DNA from: Lachnospiraceae bacterium
GTDB lineage: Bacteria; Bacillota; Clostridia; Lachnospirales; Lachnospiraceae
DNA length: 46,231 nucleotides
NCBI GenBank assembly: GCA_021153185.1
Contig: JAGKTY010000019.1
Location: 1-46,231, forward strand
Reading direction: 5' to 3'
In this document: in pieces, positions 34,725-43,039 of the stretch
Position numbering within the stretch: the stretch's first letter is position 1
Layout of the letters: the number at the start of each line of letters is the position of its first letter
Program-made: the position numbers and the translations under genes
Notes under the pieces: model-generated
Told to the model about the DNA's origin: nothing
What the model saw: only the letters and a program-made list of their open reading frames with translations
Database searches by the model: none

Positions 34725-34752
34725 TATAGGAAATTCCGAGGAATTTCCTATA
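34725..34752. repeat. Perfect 13-base inverted repeat
   Basis: TATAGGAAATTCC (34725-34737) and GGAATTTCCTATA (34740-34752) are exact inverse copies with a 2-base gap. It follows the ilvC terminator directly and lacks a T run. It looks like a dispersed repeat or a protein-binding palindrome. Confidence 0.7.
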
Positions 34753-34826
34753 AAGCAAAACGCTCGCAAGGATTGTTTTAAAAGATATTACTTTAAAAAC
34801 AAAATATTTATATTACATATATCATA

Positions 34827-34855
34827 TTGCAAAATAATACAATATGCGATAAAAT
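34827..34855 (+). promoter_or_regulatory. Promoter of the double-receiver gene
   Basis: TTGCAA (34827-34832), 17-base spacer, TAAAAT (34850-34855), in a very AT-rich stretch. Confidence 0.6.
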
Positions 34856-34889
34856 AATTATAAAGTGTATGTTTTTTTAAGGAGTAGAC

Positions 34890-35666
34890 ATGGCTAAACA
34901 TTTATTGTTAATCAGTGAGAGTAATAGTTATCTCGTTACATCGCTTAAGAATAAACTGGAATCGTTACGATTTGATGTACATATGGTCAATGCAGATATG
35001 GGTGAAATCACAGCAATCAGGGAAGAACTTTCAGCCATTTTGATTTGTGCGTCTGAGGCTTTGTTTGAAAAGGATTCGCAGCAGGCGATTAACTATATTA
35101 AGGACAAATCCATTGAGGAAGATATTCCGCTGTTTTGTGAAGGGGATACAGAGGAGTTAAAACAGATTCACTCGATGATTCCAAGTCATGTCATTACCAA
35201 AGAATATCTCAGACCAATCAATGTGACAGAGCTTGCTGCTGATATGAATGATTTTATCAAAAGCGCAGGGAAACACCTCAAGAAAAAGATTTTGGTGGTA
35301 GATGATTCCGGTGCGATGCTTCGTAATGTCAAAGGCTGGCTGGAAGACAAATATCAGGTTGCACTTGCCAATTCAGGTGCTATGGCAATCAAATATATGG
35401 CGCTTAACAGACCTGATCTGGTACTTCTTGACTACGAGATGCCAATTGTTGACGGTCGACAAGTGTTACAGATGATTCGTACGGAAACAGAGTTTTCTGA
35501 TGTTCCTGTCATTTTTCTGACCAGTAAGGGTGATAAAGATAGTGTTATGCAGGTAATGAGCTTGAAACCGGAAGGGTATCTTCTTAAGACAATGGAGCCT
35601 GCTCAGATTGTCAAAGCAGTCGATGAATTTTTTGTTAAACAGCGCGGAGAAAAGCTGAACAAATAA
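34890..35666 (+). CDS. Response regulator with a pseudo-receiver and a receiver, no output domain
   Basis: This 258-residue protein has two receiver-like halves. The first (1 to about 125) has the fold pattern but no phospho-acceptor Asp where LICASEAL stands. The second (about 131-250) is complete: acidic pair D138/D139, phospho-acceptor D181 in LLDYEMP, T211 and K233. There is no DNA-binding, enzymatic or HPt domain. It may be a phosphate sink, a shuttle or a protein-protein switch. It has its own promoter and terminator, so it is a single-gene unit. The two hybrid kinases at 7510 and 12431 lack an obvious partner, but nothing in the sequence links them to this protein. Confidence 0.88.
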   Translation: MAKHLLLISESNSYLVTSLKNKLESLRFDVHMVNADMGEITAIREELSAILICASEALFEKDSQQAINYIKDKSIEEDIPLFCEGDTEELKQIHSMIPSHVITKEYLRPINVTELAADMNDFIKSAGKHLKKKILVVDDSGAMLRNVKGWLEDKYQVALANSGAMAIKYMALNRPDLVLLDYEMPIVDGRQVLQMIRTETEFSDVPVIFLTSKGDKDSVMQVMSLKPEGYLLKTMEPAQIVKAVDEFFVKQRGEKLNK

Positions 35667-35675
35667 CGTTTAATG

Positions 35676-35705
35676 GCCCTTAAGCCTATTGCTTAAGGGC
35701 TTTTC
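35676..35705 (+). terminator. Terminator after the double-receiver gene
   Basis: GCCCTTAAGC pairs perfectly with GCTTAAGGGC (35676-35685 with 35691-35700), loop CTATT, then TTTTCT. Confidence 0.92.
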
Positions 35706-35825
35706 TATTATGCGAATAAAAAATTGGTGGTATATACGAAGGTGTTGTATAGATGCATCTGAAACAGAAAATACTATTGATAATAACTCTGAAGTGTTAC
35801 AATATAAGAAAGAAGGGAATAAAAT

Positions 35826-36437
35826 ATGAAGAAGTTTTTGATTTTTAATCTGGTAGGAATGCTTGTTATTGGTAGTTTGACAGGCTGTGGTAAGAATCAG
35901 CCAAATGAGAATACGCAGAATACAGGAAATGAGACTGCCACAGAGAATACAACAGGTGAAGGGACTACAAATGACACAGCAGATACGAATGAAGCAGTAG
36001 AAGATAACACAGGAACAACTGATCATTCAAATCAGGATACAACTGCAACAGCAGATTCCGTTGCCGGCGTTTTAATGGAACAGTTTTTGACAGAAGCTAA
36101 GGATGGCACAGACACAACCAAATTAGCCGAGGCACTCAGCAAAAATTCTGTTTTTGGTGAAGTTTCCATGACGACAATGGAGGTTGAACCGGGCTATTTA
36201 AGTGGTTTTGAAAATGAGATATCTGGTTTCTCAAAAGGAACGATGTTTGCGCCGATGATTGGCACCATTCCGTTTGTGGGGTATGTGTTTGAAACTGACG
36301 ATACACAGAAGCTTGTTGATACACTGATTGCAAATGCCAAGCTTGACTGGAATATCTGCACATCTGCAGATGAAATGCAGCATGCGTCAAATGAGAAGTA
36401 TGTGCTTTTTGTGATGTCGCCAAAATCATTTGAGTAA
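35826..36437 (+). CDS. Small lipoprotein with Thr/Asn/Glu-rich linker
   Basis: This 203-residue exported protein has lipobox LTGC, with C21 as the lipid anchor. Residues about 22-78 are a low-complexity Thr, Asn, Glu and Asp linker that would hold the rest away from the membrane. The remaining 125 residues form a small globular domain that I do not recognise; it includes FLTEAKDGTDTTKLAEALS and a C-terminal VLFVMSP strand. AGAAGGG precedes the ATG. The acyltransferase gene follows after 15 bases and probably shares its mRNA. The function is unknown. Confidence 0.75.
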   Translation: MKKFLIFNLVGMLVIGSLTGCGKNQPNENTQNTGNETATENTTGEGTTNDTADTNEAVEDNTGTTDHSNQDTTATADSVAGVLMEQFLTEAKDGTDTTKLAEALSKNSVFGEVSMTTMEVEPGYLSGFENEISGFSKGTMFAPMIGTIPFVGYVFETDDTQKLVDTLIANAKLDWNICTSADEMQHASNEKYVLFVMSPKSFE

Positions 36438-36452
36438 TCGTTAGGTGATTCA

Positions 36453-37499
36453 TTGAAAAACAAAAGAATGATCATGGCTTTTTCGGCCTTACAAATCTTG
36501 TTTTTTCACTTATGGATCTGTATCGGCAAGTCAAGGATAGAATTGTTTTTGAAACAGACGGCATATATTGGCGTGGATGTGTTCTTCTTTGTGTCTGCGT
36601 ATTCGCTGGCAGGTCGGAAAGTAGGTAATTATGGCAAATTTGTCTGGTCCAGATTGAAAGCCGTATATTTGAAGTTTATATTGTTTGCGCTCGTTGCATG
36701 TTTGTACTGCAAATGGACCGTTGGGCACTTTTTGAAGGTGATTGGCCTCGTCGATTTATTTCAAAAGGGCGGCGGTTCCTTTTTGTGGTTTTTGCCGGCA
36801 ATCATGCTGTTTTATATGATTTATCCACTGTTTGAAGCATGTAATCATAAGAGCAAAAGGCTAACAGCGGTTGTAAGTATATTCCTTTGGGCAAGTGTTG
36901 CTTTTGTTGTGACATACTTTACAAACGAAAAAGCCATGTTTATTTACTGGAACCGGATTCCTGTATTTTTATTTGGCTATTATACAGCAATATGGGATAA
37001 AACAGTCGAAGAACACGGTCAACAGCGCGACGATATGCAAATGAACATGGTTCCATACCATCGCACAGTAGCCCATTTTAAAGCCGCATTTGGTGTACTG
37101 TTTCTGTTAGTCGGCGCATTTTTGCTGTATCAATTTGCGTTTATCCCCAAGCTTCAAACGCCGTTTCGAGATATGTTTTATCTTATGGGGATTCCTGCTT
37201 CAATCGGCCTTGTTTGGCTCATTGATCTGATTCCGTCAAACGCAGAGCACGATCCTTTTAAGGTGCTTAACCAACTGATTCAATGGATTGGTAATAGTTC
37301 CCTTGAAATATACGCTGTTCAAATGATATTTGGGTATCGATTTGCTAATGTCATTTTGAATCAGACAGGCAATGTAGTCGTGACAAATTTTTGTGTGATC
37401 CTGTTTGTTGTTCTGCTCAGTGTTTTGATGCATTATGGATTTGAATACGTTAAAAAGTATATGTCAAAATTTACAACAGTTTTGTCAATATCGTTTTGA
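36453..37499 (+). CDS. Acyltransferase-3-type membrane protein
   Basis: This polytopic membrane protein of 348 residues has about ten hydrophobic segments. The first resembles family 3 membrane acyltransferases (ALQILFFHLW, where the His is the usual catalytic position, then IGVDVFFFVSAYSL). Such enzymes O-acetylate or acylate cell-surface sugars and polymers. The start codon is TTG at 36453, with TTAGGTG upstream and family similarity beginning directly after it. It follows the small lipoprotein by 15 bases. Its 3' end overlaps the convergent YczE-type gene by 29 bases, with no terminator between them. The acceptor is unknown. Confidence 0.8.
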   Translation: MKNKRMIMAFSALQILFFHLWICIGKSRIELFLKQTAYIGVDVFFFVSAYSLAGRKVGNYGKFVWSRLKAVYLKFILFALVACLYCKWTVGHFLKVIGLVDLFQKGGGSFLWFLPAIMLFYMIYPLFEACNHKSKRLTAVVSIFLWASVAFVVTYFTNEKAMFIYWNRIPVFLFGYYTAIWDKTVEEHGQQRDDMQMNMVPYHRTVAHFKAAFGVLFLLVGAFLLYQFAFIPKLQTPFRDMFYLMGIPASIGLVWLIDLIPSNAEHDPFKVLNQLIQWIGNSSLEIYAVQMIFGYRFANVILNQTGNVVVTNFCVILFVVLLSVLMHYGFEYVKKYMSKFTTVLSISF

Positions 37500-38127
37500 T
37501 TCCTGCTTCACTTTTTGGCAGGAAAAATCCTGCAACAGGGCCGACAAGAAAGGCACAGATTATCGTTCCGATTCCAAAAGAGCCGCCTAGCAGAAAACCG
37601 ATTAATACAAAAGAGAAATCGACGATCATACGTACAATGCTGAATTTCTTTTTGGATTTGTCGCTGATGACTACGGCCACAAGATCGTTTGGCCCGGTAC
37701 CGGCATCGGATTTGATGACAATAGTCATTCCAAACGCCAAAATAATACATCCGATGGCAAGCATTGGTATTTTAAACCAAAGTGTCGGATAGTTTGCAAA
37801 CAACGGAGCGAGAAGCCATTGGAAAAAATCAATAATAGGTCCCCCGCAAAACATACACAGTACCGTACCAATCTTGATGTAGTGTTTATCTACGATTAAT
37901 AAAACGAGAATAATCAAAAGGCTGATGCACATATGCGTATTTCCATGCGTTAACAGGGAAAAGGAGATTGTTTCGGAAAGAGTACGGAAAATACCTTGCA
38001 CAAATACGTTAAATGGATCGGCACCGAGGTTTGCAAGTAAGAAGAGTGTGACGCCAAGGTGTGCGATTGTAAGACCAATCATTAACGTAATAACACGTAG
38101 AAACAGTTCTTTTGTTGCTTTTTTCAT
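37471..38127 (-). CDS. YczE/YitT-type membrane protein
   Basis: This 218-residue integral membrane protein has about five or six helices and matches the YczE-like group: ANLGADPFNVFVQGI near the N-terminus, CGGPIIDFFQ and SDAGTGPNDLVAV. The function is not established; some relatives lie near transporters or regulators. I start it at the ATG at 38127 because GGAGG stands just before it; the longer reading from 38148 puts that ribosome site inside the gene. The LysR gene lies upstream on the same strand (44-base gap), so the two may be cotranscribed. The end overlaps the acyltransferase gene tail to tail. Confidence 0.82.
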   Translation of the reverse strand: MKKATKELFLRVITLMIGLTIAHLGVTLFLLANLGADPFNVFVQGIFRTLSETISFSLLTHGNTHMCISLLIILVLLIVDKHYIKIGTVLCMFCGGPIIDFFQWLLAPLFANYPTLWFKIPMLAIGCIILAFGMTIVIKSDAGTGPNDLVAVVISDKSKKKFSIVRMIVDFSFVLIGFLLGGSFGIGTIICAFLVGPVAGFFLPKSEAGIKTILTKLL

Positions 38128-38171
38128 AAATTCCTCCAATGTAATCAATGTCTGTCGTTTAGAAGCGGTAA

Positions 38172-39074
38172 TTAATTGCTCTCAAAATAATTCATAAACG
38201 TTTCCATGGCATCCGTAATTTGTGCATCCGCGCGGTAAACAAGACCGACGCGTCTTTTCGGAATGTTGCGCCTGAATGTCAGTTCGATTAATTCGCCACG
38301 TTCCAATTCGTCTTTTACAAATTCTTTGATGACACAGGCAATTCCAAGATCGATTTTTGCCAGTTCAATGAGCAAATCCATCGTATTAATCTCGATAATG
38401 TTATCCATAAAAATATTGTGGCTCTGCAAAAAGTTGTCGACATATTTGCGGGAAACATTTTCTTTGTTGAGCATCATAAATGTCGCATTGTTTAAGAGGC
38501 TCGGTTTATCTTTGGCATCTGTTCCTTCGCGCATTTTCATATTATCAAGGTAACGCCTTGTTGTAACAAACGTATCCTGAATTTCCTTTACCGGGGTGTA
38601 TATCATATTATTCGTCGGATTCGACATGCCGACAAGGCCAATATCTGTCACACCTGCCTCAATGTCGCGAATGGTTTCAGCAGAAGGATGGCATGTGATT
38701 GTTACCTTGATATGCGGATTTTCCCGAACAAATTGTTCTAAGTAAGGCAACAGGATATAGCGGCAAAGGGATATGCTGACACCGATATTAATCTGTGAAA
38801 TTCCGATTTGTTTGGCGTTTGCAAGCTGACGTTCCCCTGCGCGGATTGCGCTGAAGGCGTTGCGAAGCTGTGCATATAAAATTTCGCCTTCCTGTGTCAG
38901 CGAGACGCCACGGCTGGAACGGACAAATAATTTGGTATCCAAATTGGCTTCCAGCTTTGATATTGATTTGGATATGGCCGGCTGGCTGATATAGAGCTCT
39001 TTTGCGGCACCGGAGATATTTTGATGCTTTGCAACGGTATAAAAAATATGATAGAGATTTAAGTTGTTTTCCAT
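38172..39074 (-). CDS. LysR-family transcriptional regulator
   Basis: This is a 300-residue DNA-binding regulator. The N-terminal winged helix-turn-helix (1 to about 60) contains NISGAAKELYISQPAISKSI, and a coiled-coil linker and a two-lobed effector-binding domain follow. I start at the ATG at 39074, with GAAAGGAAA before it; a longer reading to 39161 lacks a ribosome site and has no family similarity in the extra part. It is divergent from leuCD across a 283-base gap, the classic arrangement for a LysR protein that controls its neighbour and itself. Control of leuCD is therefore likely but inferred. The effector is unknown. Confidence 0.92.
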   Translation of the reverse strand: MENNLNLYHIFYTVAKHQNISGAAKELYISQPAISKSISKLEANLDTKLFVRSSRGVSLTQEGEILYAQLRNAFSAIRAGERQLANAKQIGISQINIGVSISLCRYILLPYLEQFVRENPHIKVTITCHPSAETIRDIEAGVTDIGLVGMSNPTNNMIYTPVKEIQDTFVTTRRYLDNMKMREGTDAKDKPSLLNNATFMMLNKENVSRKYVDNFLQSHNIFMDNIIEINTMDLLIELAKIDLGIACVIKEFVKDELERGELIELTFRRNIPKRRVGLVYRADAQITDAMETFMNYFESN

Positions 39075-39203
39075 TTGTTTCCTTTCTACGCCGTGGTAAG
39101 AATAACGTCTGTCTATGATTTTGATGCAATCATGCAGAAGCAATCCGAAAACTTCATCCACATGTTCGCATGTTTATTCATAAATACAAGTTATAGTAAT
39201 CAT

Positions 39204-39245
39204 AATTAATATGTATTTTGATTATATCAACAAATATGATATTAT
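39204..39245 (+). promoter_or_regulatory. leuC: leuC promoter and possible LysR site
   Basis: TTGATT (39218-39223), 16-base spacer, TATTAT (39240-39245). The AT-rich region just upstream contains interrupted dyads (AATCA ... TGATT) of the kind LysR proteins bind, overlapping the -35 box. The leader of about 105 bases has ACAAATTT/AAATTTGT and TGCCG/CGGCA dyads but no T-box or leader peptide that I can recognise. Confidence 0.5.
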
Positions 39246-39357
39246 GCTAGTAGTGAAACAAATTTTACAATTAGAAATCGATGTTAAATTTGTAAATATG
39301 GTGCTGCCGTGATAGGTTGCGGCAATCCATCAGAGGATAAAATAGGAGGTATGGGTC

Positions 39358-40617
39358 ATGGGAATGACAATGACACAGAAAATTCTTGCAGCACATGCAG
39401 GACTGGAATCTGTAGTGGCTGGACAACTGATTGAGGCAAATCTGGATCTTGTTCTTGGCAATGATATTACAAGCCCGGTTGCAATCAAAGAAATGCAAAA
39501 AATGAAAGTAGACGGGGTATTTGATAAAGATAAAATTGCGCTTGTGCCGGATCATTTTGTCCCAAACAAAGACATTAAATCCGCAGAGCATTGCAAATGT
39601 GTAAGAGAGTTTGCATATCGCAATGAAATCACAAACTATTTTGAAGTCGGTCAGATGGGAATTGAGCATGCTCTGTTACCGGAAAAAGGCTTGACTGTTG
39701 CCGGAGATGTGATTATCGGTGCTGATTCACATACTTGTACATATGGTGCCCTTGGCGCATTCTCGACAGGTGTCGGCAGTACGGATATGGCTGCGGGAAT
39801 GGCGACAGGAAAAGCGTGGTTTAAGGTGCCGTCCGCAATCAAATTTGTATTAACCGGAAAGCCGGCCAAGTGGGTGAGCGGTAAAGATATCATCCTTCAT
39901 ATCATTGGTATGATTGGCGTAGATGGAGCATTATACAAATCGATGGAATTTGTAGGCGATGGCATCCAGTATCTCTCTATGGATGATCGTCTTACGATTG
40001 CAAATATGGCAATTGAGGCCGGTGGTAAAAACGGTATTTTCCCGGTTGATGACCTTGCCATCACTTATATGAAAGAGCATTCTACAAAACAGTATACTGT
40101 TTACGAGGCAGATGAGGATGCTGTATATGATGAAGAGTATGTAATTGACTTAAGCAAGCTTCGTCCAACTGTTGCTTTTCCGCATCTTCCGGAAAACACA
40201 AAAGTAATCGATGAGGTTGGCGATATTGCAATTGATCAGGTTGTGATTGGCTCTTGTACAAACGGCCGATTAGACGACCTTCGTATTGCCGCTCAAATTT
40301 TAGATGGCAAAAAGGTAAAAAAAGGAATTCGTTGCATTATTATTCCGGCAACACAAAACATCTACATGCAGGCGATGGAAGAGGGACTATTGAAAATCTT
40401 TATTGAAGCCGGTGCAGTTGTCAGTACACCAACTTGTGGACCTTGTCTAGGTGGATATATGGGTATCCTTGCAGAAGGCGAGAAATGTGTTTCCACAACA
40501 AACCGTAACTTTGTAGGACGTATGGGACATGTAAATTCTGAGATTTATCTTGCTTCACCGGCCGTTGCTGCAGCAAGTGCAATCACAGGAAAAATTACAG
40601 ATCCAAAGAACGTGTAG
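39358..40617 (+). CDS. leuC: 3-isopropylmalate dehydratase large subunit
   Basis: LeuC, with LeuD, isomerises 2-isopropylmalate to 3-isopropylmalate in leucine synthesis using a 4Fe-4S cluster. The 419-residue length is that of the shorter, archaeal-like LeuC class (the E. coli type has about 466). The three cluster Cys are visible: C300 in SCTNG, and C360 and C363 in PTCGPCLGG. Substrate and active-site segments include GADSHTCTYG. AGGAGG stands eight bases before the ATG at 39358. leuD follows after 9 bases. leuA and leuB are not in this cluster. This class also contains homoaconitase-like enzymes, but the pairing and context favour leucine. Confidence 0.93.
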   Translation: MGMTMTQKILAAHAGLESVVAGQLIEANLDLVLGNDITSPVAIKEMQKMKVDGVFDKDKIALVPDHFVPNKDIKSAEHCKCVREFAYRNEITNYFEVGQMGIEHALLPEKGLTVAGDVIIGADSHTCTYGALGAFSTGVGSTDMAAGMATGKAWFKVPSAIKFVLTGKPAKWVSGKDIILHIIGMIGVDGALYKSMEFVGDGIQYLSMDDRLTIANMAIEAGGKNGIFPVDDLAITYMKEHSTKQYTVYEADEDAVYDEEYVIDLSKLRPTVAFPHLPENTKVIDEVGDIAIDQVVIGSCTNGRLDDLRIAAQILDGKKVKKGIRCIIIPATQNIYMQAMEEGLLKIFIEAGAVVSTPTCGPCLGGYMGILAEGEKCVSTTNRNFVGRMGHVNSEIYLASPAVAAASAITGKITDPKNV

Positions 40618-40626
40618 GAGGGTATT

Positions 40627-41115
40627 ATGAACAACGCAAAAGGTAGAGTTTTCAAATATGGAGATAACGTCGATACAGACGTCATTATTCCGGCAAGATA
40701 TTTAAATAGTTCAGATCCTGCTGAACTTGCAACACATTGTATGGAAGATATTGATAAAACGTTTGTTGAACGTGTTTCAAAAGGAGATATTATTGTAGCT
40801 GATAAGAATTTTGGATGCGGTTCTTCGAGAGAGCATGCACCAATTGCAATCAAGGCTGCCGGTGTAAGCTGTGTTATTGCTGAAACATTTGCCAGAATTT
40901 TTTATCGCAACAGTATCAACATCGGACTTCCGATTATTGAGTGTCCTGAGGCTGCAAAAGGCATTGAGGATGGTGATGAGGTTGAAGTGAACTTCGATAC
41001 CGGTATCATCACGAATGTTACAAAAGGTACAACCTTCCAGGGCCAGGCATTTCCGGAGTTTATGCAAAAGATTATTGCGGCAGAAGGACTTGTGAATTAT
41101 ATCAACAACAAATAA
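40627..41115 (+). CDS. leuD: 3-isopropylmalate dehydratase small subunit
   Basis: This is the swivelling small subunit that completes the LeuC active site. The 162 residues fit the short LeuD class. NVDTDVIIPARYL near the N-terminus and GCGSSREHA (63-71) are the typical substrate-binding segments. It begins 9 bases after leuC with GGAGGG before the ATG, and the operon ends in the terminator at 41133. Confidence 0.95.
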   Translation: MNNAKGRVFKYGDNVDTDVIIPARYLNSSDPAELATHCMEDIDKTFVERVSKGDIIVADKNFGCGSSREHAPIAIKAAGVSCVIAETFARIFYRNSINIGLPIIECPEAAKGIEDGDEVEVNFDTGIITNVTKGTTFQGQAFPEFMQKIIAAEGLVNYINNK

Positions 41116-41132
41116 TGTATCGTATGACAGAG

Positions 41133-41160
41133 GGAACGATTGCGTCGTTCCTTCTTTATT
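41133..41160 (+). terminator. Terminator after leuD
   Basis: GGAACGA (41133-41139) pairs with TCGTTCC (41145-41151), loop TTGCG, then TTCTTTATTT. Confidence 0.85.
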
Positions 41161-41178
41161 TATGGTTTTTATCGGGAA

Positions 41179-41318
41179 CGCCCGCCCGGCATATACATCA
41201 TCTTGCAAACGCGCTCTCGCTCCGACTTCAGCGTAGCGGTACTAAATTCGCGATAAATCGCTCATTAAGTGCCGACGCTTCGTAGGGTTTGCTATCTGAT
41301 GTATATGCCTGGCGGGCG
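41179..41318. repeat. Long inverted-repeat element with inner hairpins
   Basis: Outer arms of about 34 bases (41179-41212 and 41285-41318) pair almost fully: CGCCCGCC, GGCATATACATCA and TTTGC blocks, with small mismatches. Inside is a second imperfect stem (GCGGTACT with AGTGCCG; AGCGT with ACGCT) and a GCGATAAATCGC mini-hairpin. The element is GC-richer than its flanks and has no ORF. It lies between the leuD terminator and the aminopeptidase promoter. Confidence 0.75.
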
Positions 41319-41651
41319 ATCGTTGCATGACCAATAAAGCAGACCTCGAATCATGAACTGAGACATATGTCAATTACGTCACGCTTTAGGGCTTCGATGG
41401 TTATTAGATAAATTAGATAAATTATCCTTCTTTGGTGTATGGAATTGGCTGTAAATGTGATATAATATGAAAAGAATCCTATATAAAGCGGGTATGTAAG
41501 ATGTGATATTACGAATTAACGCTGTATTTTATGTTATGTGGTAAAAAACATCTTTTTTGATGAATAATCGTAACTGGTACGGAAATGATTAGATAAAAAG
41601 AAGCATCATTTTAATTTGGAATAATATTTATTAAAAACCGGGAGGAACATC
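41319..41651. other. Gene-free stretch before the aminopeptidase gene
   Basis: No protein gene is seen. It holds a short direct repeat (ATTAGATAA, 41404-41421 area) and an extended -10 box, then an AT-rich leader of about 180 bases with a CATC-TTTTTT-GATG dyad and the ribosome site GGGAGG. Confidence 0.6.
41458..41466 (+). promoter_or_regulatory. Extended -10 promoter of the aminopeptidase gene
   Basis: TG-A-TATAAT with TATAAT at 41461-41466. No good -35 box. It implies a leader of about 180 bases. Confidence 0.5.
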
Positions 41652-43031
41652 ATGGAACGCAAAAACGCATGGGAGAAGTATTCAAAAAAGGATTTGAAAG
41701 CATTAGATAAGCTTGCTGAAGGCTATAAAGCCTTTTTGGACAATGGAAAGACAGAACGGGAGTGCATAAACATAATCGTCAATGAAATGGAAGAAAACGG
41801 CTATGTGGAGCTAAGTAAGGTAATCAAAGCTGGCCGTAAACTGAAGGCAGGCGATAAGGTTTACACGGTTAATATGCAAAAAGCAATTATCTTATTTCAG
41901 ATCGGTACCGCGCCGATTACAGAGGGTATGAATATTCTGGGGGCACATATTGACTCACCGAGACTGGATCTGAAGCAGAATCCGCTTTACGAAGACGGTG
42001 GCTTTGCATTGATGGATACACACTATTACGGTGGAATCAAGAAATACCAGTGGGTGACCATTCCGCTCGCGATACATGGTGTGGTTGTCAAAAAAGACGG
42101 CATGACTGTCATAGTCAATATCGGAGATGCAGAAGATGATCCGGTATTTTTCGTATCAGACCTTCTTGTACACCTTTCACAGGAACAGCTTGAGAAAAAA
42201 GCAAACAAAGTGATTGAAGGAGAACAGCTTGATATCATTGTTGGGAATAAACCACTGAAAGACGAAGAGAAGGACAAGGTAAAAGCCGGAATTCTAAAGA
42301 TATTGAAAGATGAATATGACATAGAGGAAGAAGATTTTGTATCAGCAGAGCTCGAAATTGTACCGGCAGGCAAAGCCAAAGATGCCGGTTTTGACCGAAG
42401 CATGGTGATGGGGTACGGGCAGGATGACAGAGTTTGTTCTTATAGCTCATACATTGCAATGTTGGAGTGCCAGGCACCAAAACGTACAAGCTGTTGTATT
42501 TTAGTTGACAAAGAGGAAATTGGCAGCGTCGGCGCGACAGGAATGCAGTCAAGATTTTTTGAAAACAGTGTCGCTGAGATTATGGCGCTTTGCGGCTATG
42601 AAGATAATCTGTCGCTTCGCCGGGCACTCGCAAACAGCCGCATGCTTTCTTCCGATGTCAGCAGTGCTTTCGATCCAAGCTTTGCAGGCAGCTTTGATAA
42701 AAAGAATGTGGCGTACCTTGGTGGGGGTATGGTCTTTAACAAATTTACCGGTTCCAGAGGCAAATCCGGCAGCAATGATGCCAATGCAGAATATCTTGGA
42801 TTTATCCGTAAAGTGATGGATGATGCAGATGTGACGTTCCAGACGGCAGAGCTTGGAAAGGTCGACCTTGGCGGTGGCGGAACGATTGCGTATATATTGA
42901 GTCTTTATGGAATGAATGTCATCGATTGTGGCGTGCCGGTACTCAATATGCATGCGCCTCACGAGGTGACGAGTAAAGCCGATTTATACGAAGCAAAAAA
43001 AGGGTATCTTGCCTTTTTACAAGCTGAATAA
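41652..43031 (+). CDS. M18-family aminopeptidase
   Basis: This is a zinc aminopeptidase of 459 residues that removes N-terminal residues, often acidic or neutral, from peptides in the cytoplasm. The metal and catalytic motifs of the family are visible: GAHIDSPRLDL (H99, D101), YGQDDRV (around 257), DKEEIGS (around 288) and MHAPHE (around 435). Length fits the bacterial M18 group. GGGAGG precedes the ATG. The gene has a long leader and ends 8 bases from the convergent apbE gene, without an obvious terminator. No signal peptide is seen. Confidence 0.93.
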   Translation: MERKNAWEKYSKKDLKALDKLAEGYKAFLDNGKTERECINIIVNEMEENGYVELSKVIKAGRKLKAGDKVYTVNMQKAIILFQIGTAPITEGMNILGAHIDSPRLDLKQNPLYEDGGFALMDTHYYGGIKKYQWVTIPLAIHGVVVKKDGMTVIVNIGDAEDDPVFFVSDLLVHLSQEQLEKKANKVIEGEQLDIIVGNKPLKDEEKDKVKAGILKILKDEYDIEEEDFVSAELEIVPAGKAKDAGFDRSMVMGYGQDDRVCSYSSYIAMLECQAPKRTSCCILVDKEEIGSVGATGMQSRFFENSVAEIMALCGYEDNLSLRRALANSRMLSSDVSSAFDPSFAGSFDKKNVAYLGGGMVFNKFTGSRGKSGSNDANAEYLGFIRKVMDDADVTFQTAELGKVDLGGGGTIAYILSLYGMNVIDCGVPVLNMHAPHEVTSKADLYEAKKGYLAFLQAE

Positions 43032-43039
43032 ATTCAGAA

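Noticed and set aside
37471..37499. 29-base tail-to-tail overlap of the acyltransferase and YczE-type genes
   Set aside because: Short convergent overlaps are common and need no special explanation.
39246..39357. T-box leader before leuC
   Set aside because: The stretch is too short and lacks the T-box sequence and a terminator/antiterminator pair.
41179..41318. CRISPR or tRNA-like remnant
   Set aside because: There are no regularly spaced direct repeats and no tRNA arms; the structure is an inverted repeat.
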